DNA of 64,000 nt from the NCBI RefSeq assembly GCF_025244865.1, contig NZ_CP104272.1:3410001-3474000 (forward strand), given 5' to 3'. Numbering within the stretch: position 1 is the first letter of the stretch; each line of letters starts with the position of its first letter. Below the pieces are notes generated by a model. That model had not been told where the DNA came from. It did not search any database and saw only the letters and a list, made by a program, of their open reading frames with translations. Shown here one piece after another: positions 27,220 to 35,107 of the stretch. The translations under genes and the position numbers were made by a program. Source of the DNA: Arthrobacter sp. zg-Y1110. GTDB taxonomy: Bacteria; Actinomycetota; Actinomycetes; Actinomycetales; Micrococcaceae.

Positions 27220-27249
27220 CAGTTGACTAGACACCTGTCTAGCCAACTG
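27220..27249. promoter_or_regulatory. 30-bp near-perfect palindrome, likely TetR operator
   Basis: Arms of 14 bases (27220-27233 and 27236-27249) pair with a single mismatch around a CC centre; the core is CTAGACA-CC-TGTCTAG. It starts about 70 bases before the SDR GTG. Length and core fit TetR-family operators; the TetR gene at the end of this island (31626) is the likely binder. Confidence 0.6.
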
Positions 27250-27290
27250 GCATGATGTGGTTCACATCACAACGTGTCAGAGGAGTTCGC

Positions 27291-28103
27291 GTGGACCTGC
27301 AGGACAAGATCGCAGTCATTACCGGAGCCGGCTCGGGAATGGGTCTGGCCGCCGCCCGGGCTTTTCTGGCCGAAGGCGCCAGGGTCTATGCCCTGGACAT
27401 CTCCCAGGACGCCGTGGACCGTGAATTCGGTGAGGAACCGCACGCCACCGGGCTGGCTGTGGACATTGCCGACTCGGCCGCTGTCACCGCAGCGTTTAAG
27501 CGGGTGGCAGACGAGCAGGGCCGATTGGATGTGCTGATCAACGCGGCCGGCGTGAATACCCCTCACCGGCAGGCCACCGAGTGGCTGGACGGAATCAACC
27601 ACCGGATGCTGGCCGCAATGAAGGCCGGAGAGCCGTTCAGCCCTGAATTCATCACAGAGATTCCTGACGAGGACTTCGACCGCGTCATGCGGATCAATGT
27701 TTACGGAACTTTTTACTGCCTGCGCGCAGCCGTCCCGCTGCTGAAGGCCGCCGGCGGGGGCGCCGTCGTCAACTTCGCCTCGGTGGCCGGACTTGTGGGC
27801 CTGCCCATGCCCACCTACTACCCCGCATCCAAGGCCGCAGTCGTCGGGATGACTCGCACCACCGCCGGTGAACTGGCCCCCTTCGGCATCCGCGTGAACG
27901 CACTGGCTCCTGCCGGCATCAACACTCCCCTGCTGACCCAGTCCGGGGAGGAGCATGTTCAGGCACTGCTGGCGCTGCAACCGCTGAAACGGCTCGCCGA
28001 ACCCGAGGAGATTGCCCGGACTCTGGTCTTCCTGGCCTCCGACGCCGGCGCTCATTACACCGGACAGGTGCTCTCGCCGTCCGGCGGCGCCCTGATGTCC
28101 TGA
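27291..28103 (+). CDS. SDR family oxidoreductase
   Basis: A 270-residue classical SDR with TGAGSGMG at 11-18, NAAG and the catalytic YPASK (Tyr, Lys) preceded by NFASVAG. The GTG start follows AGGAG by five bases; a longer in-frame start would fall in the operator region. It heads a unit with the esterase and the P450 fusion. In that setting it may oxidise an alcohol made by ester cleavage or hydroxylation, but this is inference. Confidence 0.88.
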   Translation: MDLQDKIAVITGAGSGMGLAAARAFLAEGARVYALDISQDAVDREFGEEPHATGLAVDIADSAAVTAAFKRVADEQGRLDVLINAAGVNTPHRQATEWLDGINHRMLAAMKAGEPFSPEFITEIPDEDFDRVMRINVYGTFYCLRAAVPLLKAAGGGAVVNFASVAGLVGLPMPTYYPASKAAVVGMTRTTAGELAPFGIRVNALAPAGINTPLLTQSGEEHVQALLALQPLKRLAEPEEIARTLVFLASDAGAHYTGQVLSPSGGALMS

Positions 28104-28146
28104 CCAGCACCATCTCCCCCGTATAAACCCGTCCCCGGAAGGCTCC

Positions 28147-29316
28147 ATGATCAACAACGTTGAGGGTCTGAACACCTCTGCCCTGAAAACCCTTGAAGAC
28201 ACCATCGAGGCGGACATCCAACGCGGCGACTACGACGGGGTGAACATCATCGTGGCCCGCCACGGCCGGATCGGCCTGCAGGGCAGCTACGGGTTCGCCG
28301 AACGGGAAACCAGCCGGGCAACTCAGCGCGGGGACGTTTACCGCATCCTGTCCATGTCCAAGGCATTCACCAACACGCTGGCCTACCGTGCCCTCGGTGA
28401 GGGCAGGCTCGCGCTGTCCACTCGCGTGGTGGACGTGATACCCGAGTTCTTCGGCACCGACCGGTTCCGTGCCGTACGCAAGGACAGAATCAATCTTGGT
28501 CACCTGCTGACGCACCGCTCCGGCATGCCCGCGACCCCGGACCCCGGACTGCCGGCGGAACGTTTCGGTGTCCTGGCCGATGTCATTGCTGCTCTGGGGA
28601 GCGTGGACGTGGTCAATGATCCAGGCAGCAACCTCAATTACGCCCCTTCCATCAACCACGCGCTCATCGGTGAGATGGTCCGCCGCGTCTACGGCTACGA
28701 GCATTTCCGCGATTTGGCCCGGGACCTGGTCTTCGATCCTCTGGGGATGCAGGACACTGCCTTCGGGCTCCCGTCGGGGAGGACCGGACGCGCGGTACCG
28801 CTGAAGGTTTACGTGCCTGAAGACGGCTGGCTGGCACCCGAGGATATCGAATGCCTGAACACGCATATCACCGAGGACGCGGAGATGCCCTGGGTCGGCG
28901 CCACCTCCACGGTCGATGACGTGTTCCGATTTGCCGAATTGTTCCGCAACCGCGGCGCCGTCGACGGCGAGCAGCTGCTGGCGCCTGCCGTCATCGACGC
29001 TGCCACCACCCTGCAGACCGGGGACCTGCCCAACGACCTGTACGCAGGAATCGCTGCCATGCGGGGTTGGGAAACCCCGCGCGGCAACTTTGGACTCGGT
29101 TTTTCCCTTTCCGGCACAGGTACCGCTCCCAGCTTCTTCGGCCCGTTCACCAGCCCCCGGACTTTCGGCAACTACGGGGCCGGATCGACCCTGTTCTGGG
29201 TGGATCCCGCGCGCGATCTCACGTTCGTATTCCTCTCTTCCGGCGTGATGGATGAGGGCGAGAACGTGGCCCGCTTCCAGAAAATCTCAACGCTCGCCGT
29301 CGCCGCTGCCCTCTGA
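28147..29316 (+). CDS. Serine hydrolase, beta-lactamase family (EstB-like esterase)
   Basis: A 389-residue class C beta-lactamase-fold enzyme. The nucleophile motif SMSK is at residues 69-72 (Ser69, Lys72), the YxN-type tyrosine is Tyr175 in NLNYAPS, and GNYGAGSTLFWVDP near the end replaces the KTG box. No signal peptide is present, so a cytoplasmic esterase is more likely than a beta-lactamase or PBP. It may cleave an ester substrate of the island. It sits 43 bases after the SDR and 22 before the P450. Confidence 0.87.
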   Translation: MINNVEGLNTSALKTLEDTIEADIQRGDYDGVNIIVARHGRIGLQGSYGFAERETSRATQRGDVYRILSMSKAFTNTLAYRALGEGRLALSTRVVDVIPEFFGTDRFRAVRKDRINLGHLLTHRSGMPATPDPGLPAERFGVLADVIAALGSVDVVNDPGSNLNYAPSINHALIGEMVRRVYGYEHFRDLARDLVFDPLGMQDTAFGLPSGRTGRAVPLKVYVPEDGWLAPEDIECLNTHITEDAEMPWVGATSTVDDVFRFAELFRNRGAVDGEQLLAPAVIDAATTLQTGDLPNDLYAGIAAMRGWETPRGNFGLGFSLSGTGTAPSFFGPFTSPRTFGNYGAGSTLFWVDPARDLTFVFLSSGVMDEGENVARFQKISTLAVAAAL

Positions 29317-29338
29317 CTTCTTTTCCAAGGAATCCGCC

Positions 29339-31582
29339 ATGACCGCTGTCCCCTCCGCTCCGTCAAAATGCCCCGTGGCCCACGGCTTCGATGCTATGGG
29401 CGATGCCTACTACCGCGACCCGGCCGCACACTTTGCGGAAGTCCGTGACGAGACCCCCACCTTCTTTTATCCGCACCTCAATGCCTGGATTGTCACCCGC
29501 CGCGAGGATGCCCTGACCGTGCTCTCCGACTGGCAGAAGTTCTCTTCCGCATCCAACGGCGGATTGATCGAGGTGCCGGAGGCCTACCAGTCCACCATTC
29601 CCGCCGAGCTGATGTCCCGCATCCTCGTGGGATCGGATCCGCCCGGACACACCACCGCCCGCAGTGTGGCACAGCTGGGCTTCCTGCAGGAACGCATGGA
29701 CGCGCTGCAGCCGGAGATCGAGTCCCGCGCGCACCGCATCATTGACGGGTTCGAGGACCAGGGGAAGGGCAACCTGCTGGAGGATTACTGCCTCGAGCTG
29801 ACCACCCAAACCCTGATGGCCCTCATGGGTCTCGATTACGAATATGACGCGATGATGCGCCAGCTGCGGGACGACTTCTTCCAGATTCTGGCCTCGGCGC
29901 AGGAGCCGTTCCCGGAACCCCTCCGCTCGCAGGTCTGGAAACGCTACACCGAGGCAAACCTCGTGCTGCGGGACATCATTGAATCACGCCGCAACTCCGA
30001 CGCCGGGGACCTGATCAGCGTGATGGCTTCCGCGCGGAGCGAAGACGGTGGATATGCCCTCGGCGCGGACCAAATAGCCATACACCTCACCGAGTTTGCC
30101 GCGGCAGGCACCGACACCACCGCTCAGGCCATGGCGAACGCAGTACTGTTCCTGGCCGCAAACCCGCAGGCACGGGAAGATGCCCTGGCCGAGCCTGAGC
30201 TCTGGCCGCGGGTCTTTGAGGAAACCGTCCGCCGCAGACCTTCCTCCACGTTCGCTTCCCGCCGGTCCAACATTGACATTGAGCTCGGCGGGGCACAGAT
30301 CAAGGCCGGGGACATGGTCTGGCTTGCCCTGGCCTCGGTGAACACAGATCCGGCCCACGTGGACAGTCCGTTTGCCTTCGATATCCACCGCCAGGATCCA
30401 GTAGACCATTTGGCCTTCTCCACCGGACGCCACAAGTGCCTGGGCAACCCGCTCGCCCGGGTCCAGGGGGCTGCGGGTTTGAAGGTGCTTTACGAACGCC
30501 TGCCCTCAATGCGCCCGGACGACGCTGATGCCGTGGACTTCGTCCGGTTTGCTCTGCTGCCCGCGCGCCGCTCACTCAACGTGCACTGGGACGTGGCCGA
30601 CGTCGCCCGCTCCCGGGAACGCGCCGTGCGAACCCTGAACCTGCGGGTCCTGGAGCGCCGGGAAGAATCCGACGGCGTGGTCTCCCTGCTCCTGGGCCAC
30701 CCCGATGGAGGCGCCCTGCCCGGGTGGAAGCCAGGCGCGCACATCGATCTGCACGTACCCGGGGACCCCGAGACGCTGGTGCGCCAGTATTCGCTGTGCT
30801 CGGATCCGGGCAACACAGCAGCCTACCGCGTGGGTGTGCTGCGGTCCGATACCGGACGCGGCGGCTCGCTGGCGGTGCACCGTACGCTCCATCAAGGCAG
30901 TACGGTCACCGTTTCCTGGCCACGGAACAACTTCCGCTTTGCCCCCTCACCGAAGTACCTCTTCATTGCCGGTGGCATTGGCATCACCCCGCTCCTGACC
31001 ATGATCCGCGAAGCGGAACAGGCCGGCGCCGACTGGCAACTGGTGTACGGCGGACGCACACGGGCTTCAATGGCGTTCCTCGAGGAACTGGCCGCCTACG
31101 GGGAGCGCGTCACCCTCGTGCCGCAGGACACCCACGGACTGATGGATTTGCCGGGACTGCTGCAGGACGCGCGGGAAGAAACCCTCATCTACTGCTGCGG
31201 ACCCGAACCGGTGCTGCGGGCCGTGGAGACCTACTCTGCCCATTGGCGCAAGGGCTCACTGCGGGTGGAACGGTTTGCCGCCAAGGTGCTGGAACGCTCT
31301 GAACCGGACACTGCCTTCGAGGTGGAGTTCGCAGCCTCGGGAGTCACCGTTGAAGTGGGTCCGGACGAAAGCATCCTCGACGCTGCGGACCGGGCCGGGC
31401 TGCCGGTGATTTCTTCCTGCAAGACGGGAACCTGCGGCACCTGCGAAACCCGGATCGTGTCCGGGCGGGCCGAACACCGTGACTCGATCCTCACGCCGGA
31501 CGAACAGGATGCCAATGAGACGTTGATGATCTGCGTATCCCGGGCCGGGCGGGGCTGTCCGCGGCTGGTCCTGGACCGGTAG
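29339..31582 (+). CDS. Self-sufficient cytochrome P450 fused to FMN/2Fe-2S reductase (CYP116-like)
   Basis: A 747-residue, single-chain monooxygenase. P450 part, residues 1-415: I-helix AAAGTDTT (254-261), ExxR at Glu295-Arg298, heme loop FSTGRHKCLG (360-369) with Cys367. Reductase part, about 430-650: flavin motif RQYS (482-485) and nucleotide site GGIGIT (545-550), with YCCGPEPV at 618-625. Plant-type ferredoxin, about 660-747: Cys694, 699, 702 and 732. NAD(P)H electrons flow through flavin and 2Fe-2S to the heme, so no separate partner is needed. The layout matches class VII (CYP116B-type) enzymes. Substrate unknown. Confidence 0.93.
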   Translation: MTAVPSAPSKCPVAHGFDAMGDAYYRDPAAHFAEVRDETPTFFYPHLNAWIVTRREDALTVLSDWQKFSSASNGGLIEVPEAYQSTIPAELMSRILVGSDPPGHTTARSVAQLGFLQERMDALQPEIESRAHRIIDGFEDQGKGNLLEDYCLELTTQTLMALMGLDYEYDAMMRQLRDDFFQILASAQEPFPEPLRSQVWKRYTEANLVLRDIIESRRNSDAGDLISVMASARSEDGGYALGADQIAIHLTEFAAAGTDTTAQAMANAVLFLAANPQAREDALAEPELWPRVFEETVRRRPSSTFASRRSNIDIELGGAQIKAGDMVWLALASVNTDPAHVDSPFAFDIHRQDPVDHLAFSTGRHKCLGNPLARVQGAAGLKVLYERLPSMRPDDADAVDFVRFALLPARRSLNVHWDVADVARSRERAVRTLNLRVLERREESDGVVSLLLGHPDGGALPGWKPGAHIDLHVPGDPETLVRQYSLCSDPGNTAAYRVGVLRSDTGRGGSLAVHRTLHQGSTVTVSWPRNNFRFAPSPKYLFIAGGIGITPLLTMIREAEQAGADWQLVYGGRTRASMAFLEELAAYGERVTLVPQDTHGLMDLPGLLQDAREETLIYCCGPEPVLRAVETYSAHWRKGSLRVERFAAKVLERSEPDTAFEVEFAASGVTVEVGPDESILDAADRAGLPVISSCKTGTCGTCETRIVSGRAEHRDSILTPDEQDANETLMICVSRAGRGCPRLVLDR

Positions 31583-31590
31583 CCGCATCG

Positions 31591-31642
31591 GGTTTCCGTT
31601 CCAGCTGCTGCCGGGACTCCAGCTGCTACTGGGACGGAAACC
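31591..31642. terminator. Hairpin between P450 and TetR genes
   Basis: GGTTTCCGTTCCAG (31591-31604) pairs with CTGGGACGGAAACC (31629-31642) with one mismatch; the loop is 24 bases. It begins nine bases after the P450 stop and covers the end of the TetR gene. No T run follows, so its strength is uncertain. Confidence 0.45.
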
Positions 31643-32222
31643 TGTCAGCGAACAGGCTCAAGAGTTGGCGGGTCAGCGCATCGAGCACCATCTCGTGCCG
31701 CTCCTGGTGTCCCCGGACGTAGAGGAAGTAGAAGTTGCGGTCCAAACTCATCATGAAAGTCACGAGATGGGTCTGCAGCTCTTCCCGCTCCTGTTGCGAG
31801 GAGCAGGAGCGGTAGAGCCGCTCCATTGACCCGCTGACGCGCCGCAGCATCCCGAGCCACTCGTCCGCCACCGCCGTGTCTGCGGCCATGGCCTGCTCCA
31901 TGGCCGCAAATTCGATTGCGTACCGCGACCAGAGCCCTTTGGTGTCTACCAGCCACCCGCGGAGGGCGGCAAAATCGTGCTGCGGCAGCTCATCCAGCGC
32001 GCGGTAGCCGTCCGTGATTTCCTGTTCAATGTCCCGCATTTTGGCCATGACCAGTTCAGGCTTGTTCCGGAAATGCAGGTAGAGGTTGGCGCGGCTGCCG
32101 CCGGCGGCAACCGCGATCTGGTTCATGCTGGTCGCGGTGAACCCCTGCTCCTGAAACAACTGCATGGCGGTGTCAATGAACCGCTGCCGGGTTTCGCTCC
32201 GTTGCTGCTCGCGCAGATTCAC
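31626..32222 (-). CDS. TetR family regulator of the catabolic island
   Basis: A 198-residue regulator: QRFIDTAMQLFQEQGFTATS, then MNQIAVAAGGSRANLYLHFRNK, which is the TetR helix-turn-helix at about residues 10-55. I start it at the GTG giving VNLREQQRSETRQ, since longer frames run into the GT9 gene. It closes the island, convergent with the P450 fusion. The 30-bp palindrome before the SDR-esterase-P450 unit is the most likely target. Confidence 0.85.
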   Translation of the reverse strand: MNLREQQRSETRQRFIDTAMQLFQEQGFTATSMNQIAVAAGGSRANLYLHFRNKPELVMAKMRDIEQEITDGYRALDELPQHDFAALRGWLVDTKGLWSRYAIEFAAMEQAMAADTAVADEWLGMLRRVSGSMERLYRSCSSQQEREELQTHLVTFMMSLDRNFYFLYVRGHQERHEMVLDALTRQLLSLFADRFPSQ

Positions 32223-32317
32223 CGGCGGCCCACCGTACGGCAGGGGACGCCGTCGGGCTGCGGCCGCGAGGCCGGATACCAAATGTGCATACCCCGACCT
32301 TAGCGGGCTTCCCGAGC

Positions 32318-33472
32318 CTACCCGAGCAGCTGGTCGACGTCGGCCCACACATCTGCGGTCCGGACTTCCGCCACAAACGAGTCATCGTGTTCGCACCGCT
32401 CGGCAGTCCAGCCGACCTGGGTGACGTCAGCCTTGCAGACGGGACACTCCGACACCCAGGACATGTGCACCCGGTGCCGGGTGCGGCCCATCGCCCCGGC
32501 GTTGACGACGTTGCCGAACCAGTAGATCCCCACCGTGGCGGCTCCGGCCGCCTGCGCCAGATGCCGGGGTCCGCTGTCATTGCCCACCATCACCGCACTG
32601 GCCTGCAGCAGGGCCCCGAGCGTGCCGATGCCCAGTTCGCCGGCGAGCGAGCGGACGGGCGCGTCGGGTCCAGCCTCGGCGAGCGCAAGGTCCACGACGT
32701 ACTGCGCGAGGCCCCGGTCGGCGTCGTCGCCCACCACCACAACCTGGCAGCCCCGGGCGACGGCACGCACCGCCACCTCCGCGAAGCACGACGCCGGCCA
32801 CCTGCGCCGCGGGTCCGTGGCCCCGGGGTGCAGGGTCACCAGGTTCCGGCCCGGCAATACCAAGGCCCGCGCCGCCGCTACCTCTTCGGGCAGGACGGGC
32901 AGCTGCGCGTCCAGGCTGACGGGGGCTGCTCCGGCGAGCCCGGCCACTTCCAGCGCCCGGAATACCTCGTGCTGGTAGTAGATGTAGGGAATGCTCCGCT
33001 CCAGGGCGGCGGCATCGGGGGTGCGGGTCCCCACCGTGTGCCGTGCCCCCAGGCGGAGCAGGAAGGGATTCGAATTCCGGCCGCCGCCGTGCACCTGTAC
33101 GGCCAGATCAAACCGCTCCCGCTGCATCCGGGCCAGGAATGCCTCAACGGCCTCCGGGTCCTCCGCTCCGGAGGCAATGCCGGGGGCGGCGGGCAGGACC
33201 TCCACCCGCTGCACCGGCCCGGGCCGGTTCGTCAGGAGGGCGGCGTGCAGCGCAGTGCCAAGCAGCGTGATGGACGCGGACGGATATGCGGCGGCGAGAG
33301 CTTCGACCGCCGGCAGGGCGAACATCAGGTCTCCCAGCCCTCCGCCGCGCAGCACGGCGATTTTCTGCACCTCCGGAAAGGGTGCGGCCAGGGGGCCGAC
33401 GCCGCGGACAAGCCCCGGCCGGTCGCTCCGGGGGTACAGCGGCCCGCGCTGTTCCGTGGTCTTCTGCTTCAT
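32318..33472 (-). CDS. Glycosyltransferase family 9 (heptosyltransferase-like), second island
   Basis: A 384-residue GT9 protein. KIAVLRGGGLGDLMFALPAV near residue 37 is the family start, TLHPGATDPRRRWP near 213 and GNDSGPRHLAQAAGAATVGIY near 303-323 are the donor-site blocks. A late Cys pair (SECPVCKAD) is followed by RCEHDD, which may bind metal. The start ATG has AAAGGAAG upstream. It is divergent from the ALDH-HldE-GT2 operon, which makes its donor ADP-heptose. Confidence 0.87.
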   Translation of the reverse strand: MKQKTTEQRGPLYPRSDRPGLVRGVGPLAAPFPEVQKIAVLRGGGLGDLMFALPAVEALAAAYPSASITLLGTALHAALLTNRPGPVQRVEVLPAAPGIASGAEDPEAVEAFLARMQRERFDLAVQVHGGGRNSNPFLLRLGARHTVGTRTPDAAALERSIPYIYYQHEVFRALEVAGLAGAAPVSLDAQLPVLPEEVAAARALVLPGRNLVTLHPGATDPRRRWPASCFAEVAVRAVARGCQVVVVGDDADRGLAQYVVDLALAEAGPDAPVRSLAGELGIGTLGALLQASAVMVGNDSGPRHLAQAAGAATVGIYWFGNVVNAGAMGRTRHRVHMSWVSECPVCKADVTQVGWTAERCEHDDSFVAEVRTADVWADVDQLLG

Positions 33473-33664
33473 GGGGCTTCCTTTCGCCGAGGACCTGCGT
33501 GCCGCGCCGGTCTGCCCTGTGGGCACTCACCTTAGGTGCTGGCGACGCCGGACCCAAGGGAGGTGTTTACTCCATGTGAGCGGGGCCCGCACCTGCTTTC
33601 CGCGCCTGTCTGAACCCGCCGGAAACGGGGTATGGGAGCTATACAACGCGCGACAAGGAGCAGC

Positions 33665-35107
33665 ATGTCCACCACCATTCAGCCGCCGGTCCCCCGGTCC
33701 GCCTCCCCAATGCACCCCACCGGTTCCCCCGAGCCGCTCACCATTTGCGATCCACGGGACGGAACGCTGGTGGGTCGGGTGGAGCAGGACGGACGGGCCG
33801 GCATCCGAGCCGCCGTGGCGGCAGCCCGCGGCGCCCTCCCCGGGTGGGCAGGCACCGACCCCGCAGAGCGGGGGCGCCTCCTGCACGCCGCTGCCGCTGC
33901 CCTGGAGCTGCGGGCCGCCGAACTGGCCGAGTGGAACACCCGTGAGACCGGACGGCCCGCGGCCGAAGCCCTTGCCGGGGTGCAGGCCGGGGTGTCCACG
34001 TTGGAGCAATACGCCGAACTTGGCCCTGTGCACCGGGGGCTCAGCCTCCGCGGTGCGGCACTCGCTGCGGACTACACGGTAGCCGGGCCGCGCGGCGTCG
34101 CCGTGGTGCTGACCCCGTGGAACGACCCGGTGGCCGTTGCCGCCGGGTTGATCGGCGCGGCGCTGGTCACCGGAAACACGGTGATTCACAAGCCCAGCGA
34201 GCGTTCTCCCCACACCGGGAAACTGCTCGGGGAGATCCTCGCCCCGGCGTTCCCCGCCGGTGTCCTGACAACGGTCACCGGCGGCCCGGACGTGGGTACC
34301 CAACTGACCTTGGAAGCAGGGGTGGACGTCCTGGCACACGTGGGTTCCAGTGCGACGGGTGCGAGGATTGCCCGGACGGCTGCCCTGACGGGAGCCCACG
34401 TCATCCTCGAGAACGGCGGCAATGATCCGCTGCTGGTTGATGCAGACGTGGATCCGCGATGGGCGGCCGGACAGGCAGCTGTCGGGGCATTCAGCAACAG
34501 CGGCCAGATCTGTACCGCGGTGGAGCGCATTTACGTTCACCGCAACATCGCGGATGCGTTCTGCGCCGAGCTGATGGCCGAAGCGCGGCGACGAAACCGA
34601 GGGCAGGCGATGGCGCCGCTGGTGGATACCCGGCTCCGCGATACCGTGCACCAGCAGGTAACCCAGGCGCTGGTCCGCGGCGCGACGGTTGCGGAGGGCG
34701 GCGCGTTACCGGAAGGACCCGGAGCCCACTACCCCGCTACCGTCCTGCTGAACTGTTCGGCGGGGATGGAGGTCTTCGACGCCGAAACGTTCGGCCCCGT
34801 GGCCGCCGTGCAGGTGGTGGACAGCTTCGACGAAGGGCTCGCCCTGGCCGCTGCGGGATCCTACGGGCTGGCCGCCACGGTCTTGACGGGCAGCATTGCC
34901 CACGCTCAGCAGGCAGTGGCTGCCCTGGACGTGGGCACCGTGAAGATCAACGCCGTGTTCGGCGGCGCCCCGGGCGGCTCGGCACAGCCCAGGCGTCGGA
35001 GCGGCCGCGGCTTTGGCTACGGCCCGGAACTGCTGGACGAGTTCTCCCTCGTAAAGGTGGTCCACGTCGGCTCTCCGGGCACCGCCTCACCGGGACTGCC
35101 GGAGTGA
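33665..35107 (+). CDS. Aldehyde dehydrogenase family protein
   Basis: A 480-residue ALDH. TPWN at 150-153, HKPSE with Lys176, the general base Glu249 in ILENGG and nucleophile Cys283 in GQICTA are all present. AAGGAG lies before the ATG. The normal reaction is NAD(P)-dependent oxidation of an aldehyde to an acid. It overlaps hldE copy 2 by a GTGA junction, which is unusual company for an ALDH; it may act on a sugar or linker aldehyde for the same glycan. Confidence 0.9.
   Translation: MSTTIQPPVPRSASPMHPTGSPEPLTICDPRDGTLVGRVEQDGRAGIRAAVAAARGALPGWAGTDPAERGRLLHAAAAALELRAAELAEWNTRETGRPAAEALAGVQAGVSTLEQYAELGPVHRGLSLRGAALAADYTVAGPRGVAVVLTPWNDPVAVAAGLIGAALVTGNTVIHKPSERSPHTGKLLGEILAPAFPAGVLTTVTGGPDVGTQLTLEAGVDVLAHVGSSATGARIARTAALTGAHVILENGGNDPLLVDADVDPRWAAGQAAVGAFSNSGQICTAVERIYVHRNIADAFCAELMAEARRRNRGQAMAPLVDTRLRDTVHQQVTQALVRGATVAEGGALPEGPGAHYPATVLLNCSAGMEVFDAETFGPVAAVQVVDSFDEGLALAAAGSYGLAATVLTGSIAHAQQAVAALDVGTVKINAVFGGAPGGSAQPRRRSGRGFGYGPELLDEFSLVKVVHVGSPGTASPGLPE

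Larger units (their letters stand above)
26937..27290. other. 354-bp stretch between the small protein and the second SDR
   Basis: It holds the small membrane-segment reading frame at 27090-27218, the 30-bp palindrome at 27220-27249 and the AGGAG site at 27281-27285 for the SDR. Nothing else is convincing. Confidence 0.55.

Noticed and set aside
28147..29316. Calling the SxxK enzyme a beta-lactamase resistance gene
   Set aside because: There is no signal peptide and no KTG box, and the context is catabolic, so an esterase is more likely.
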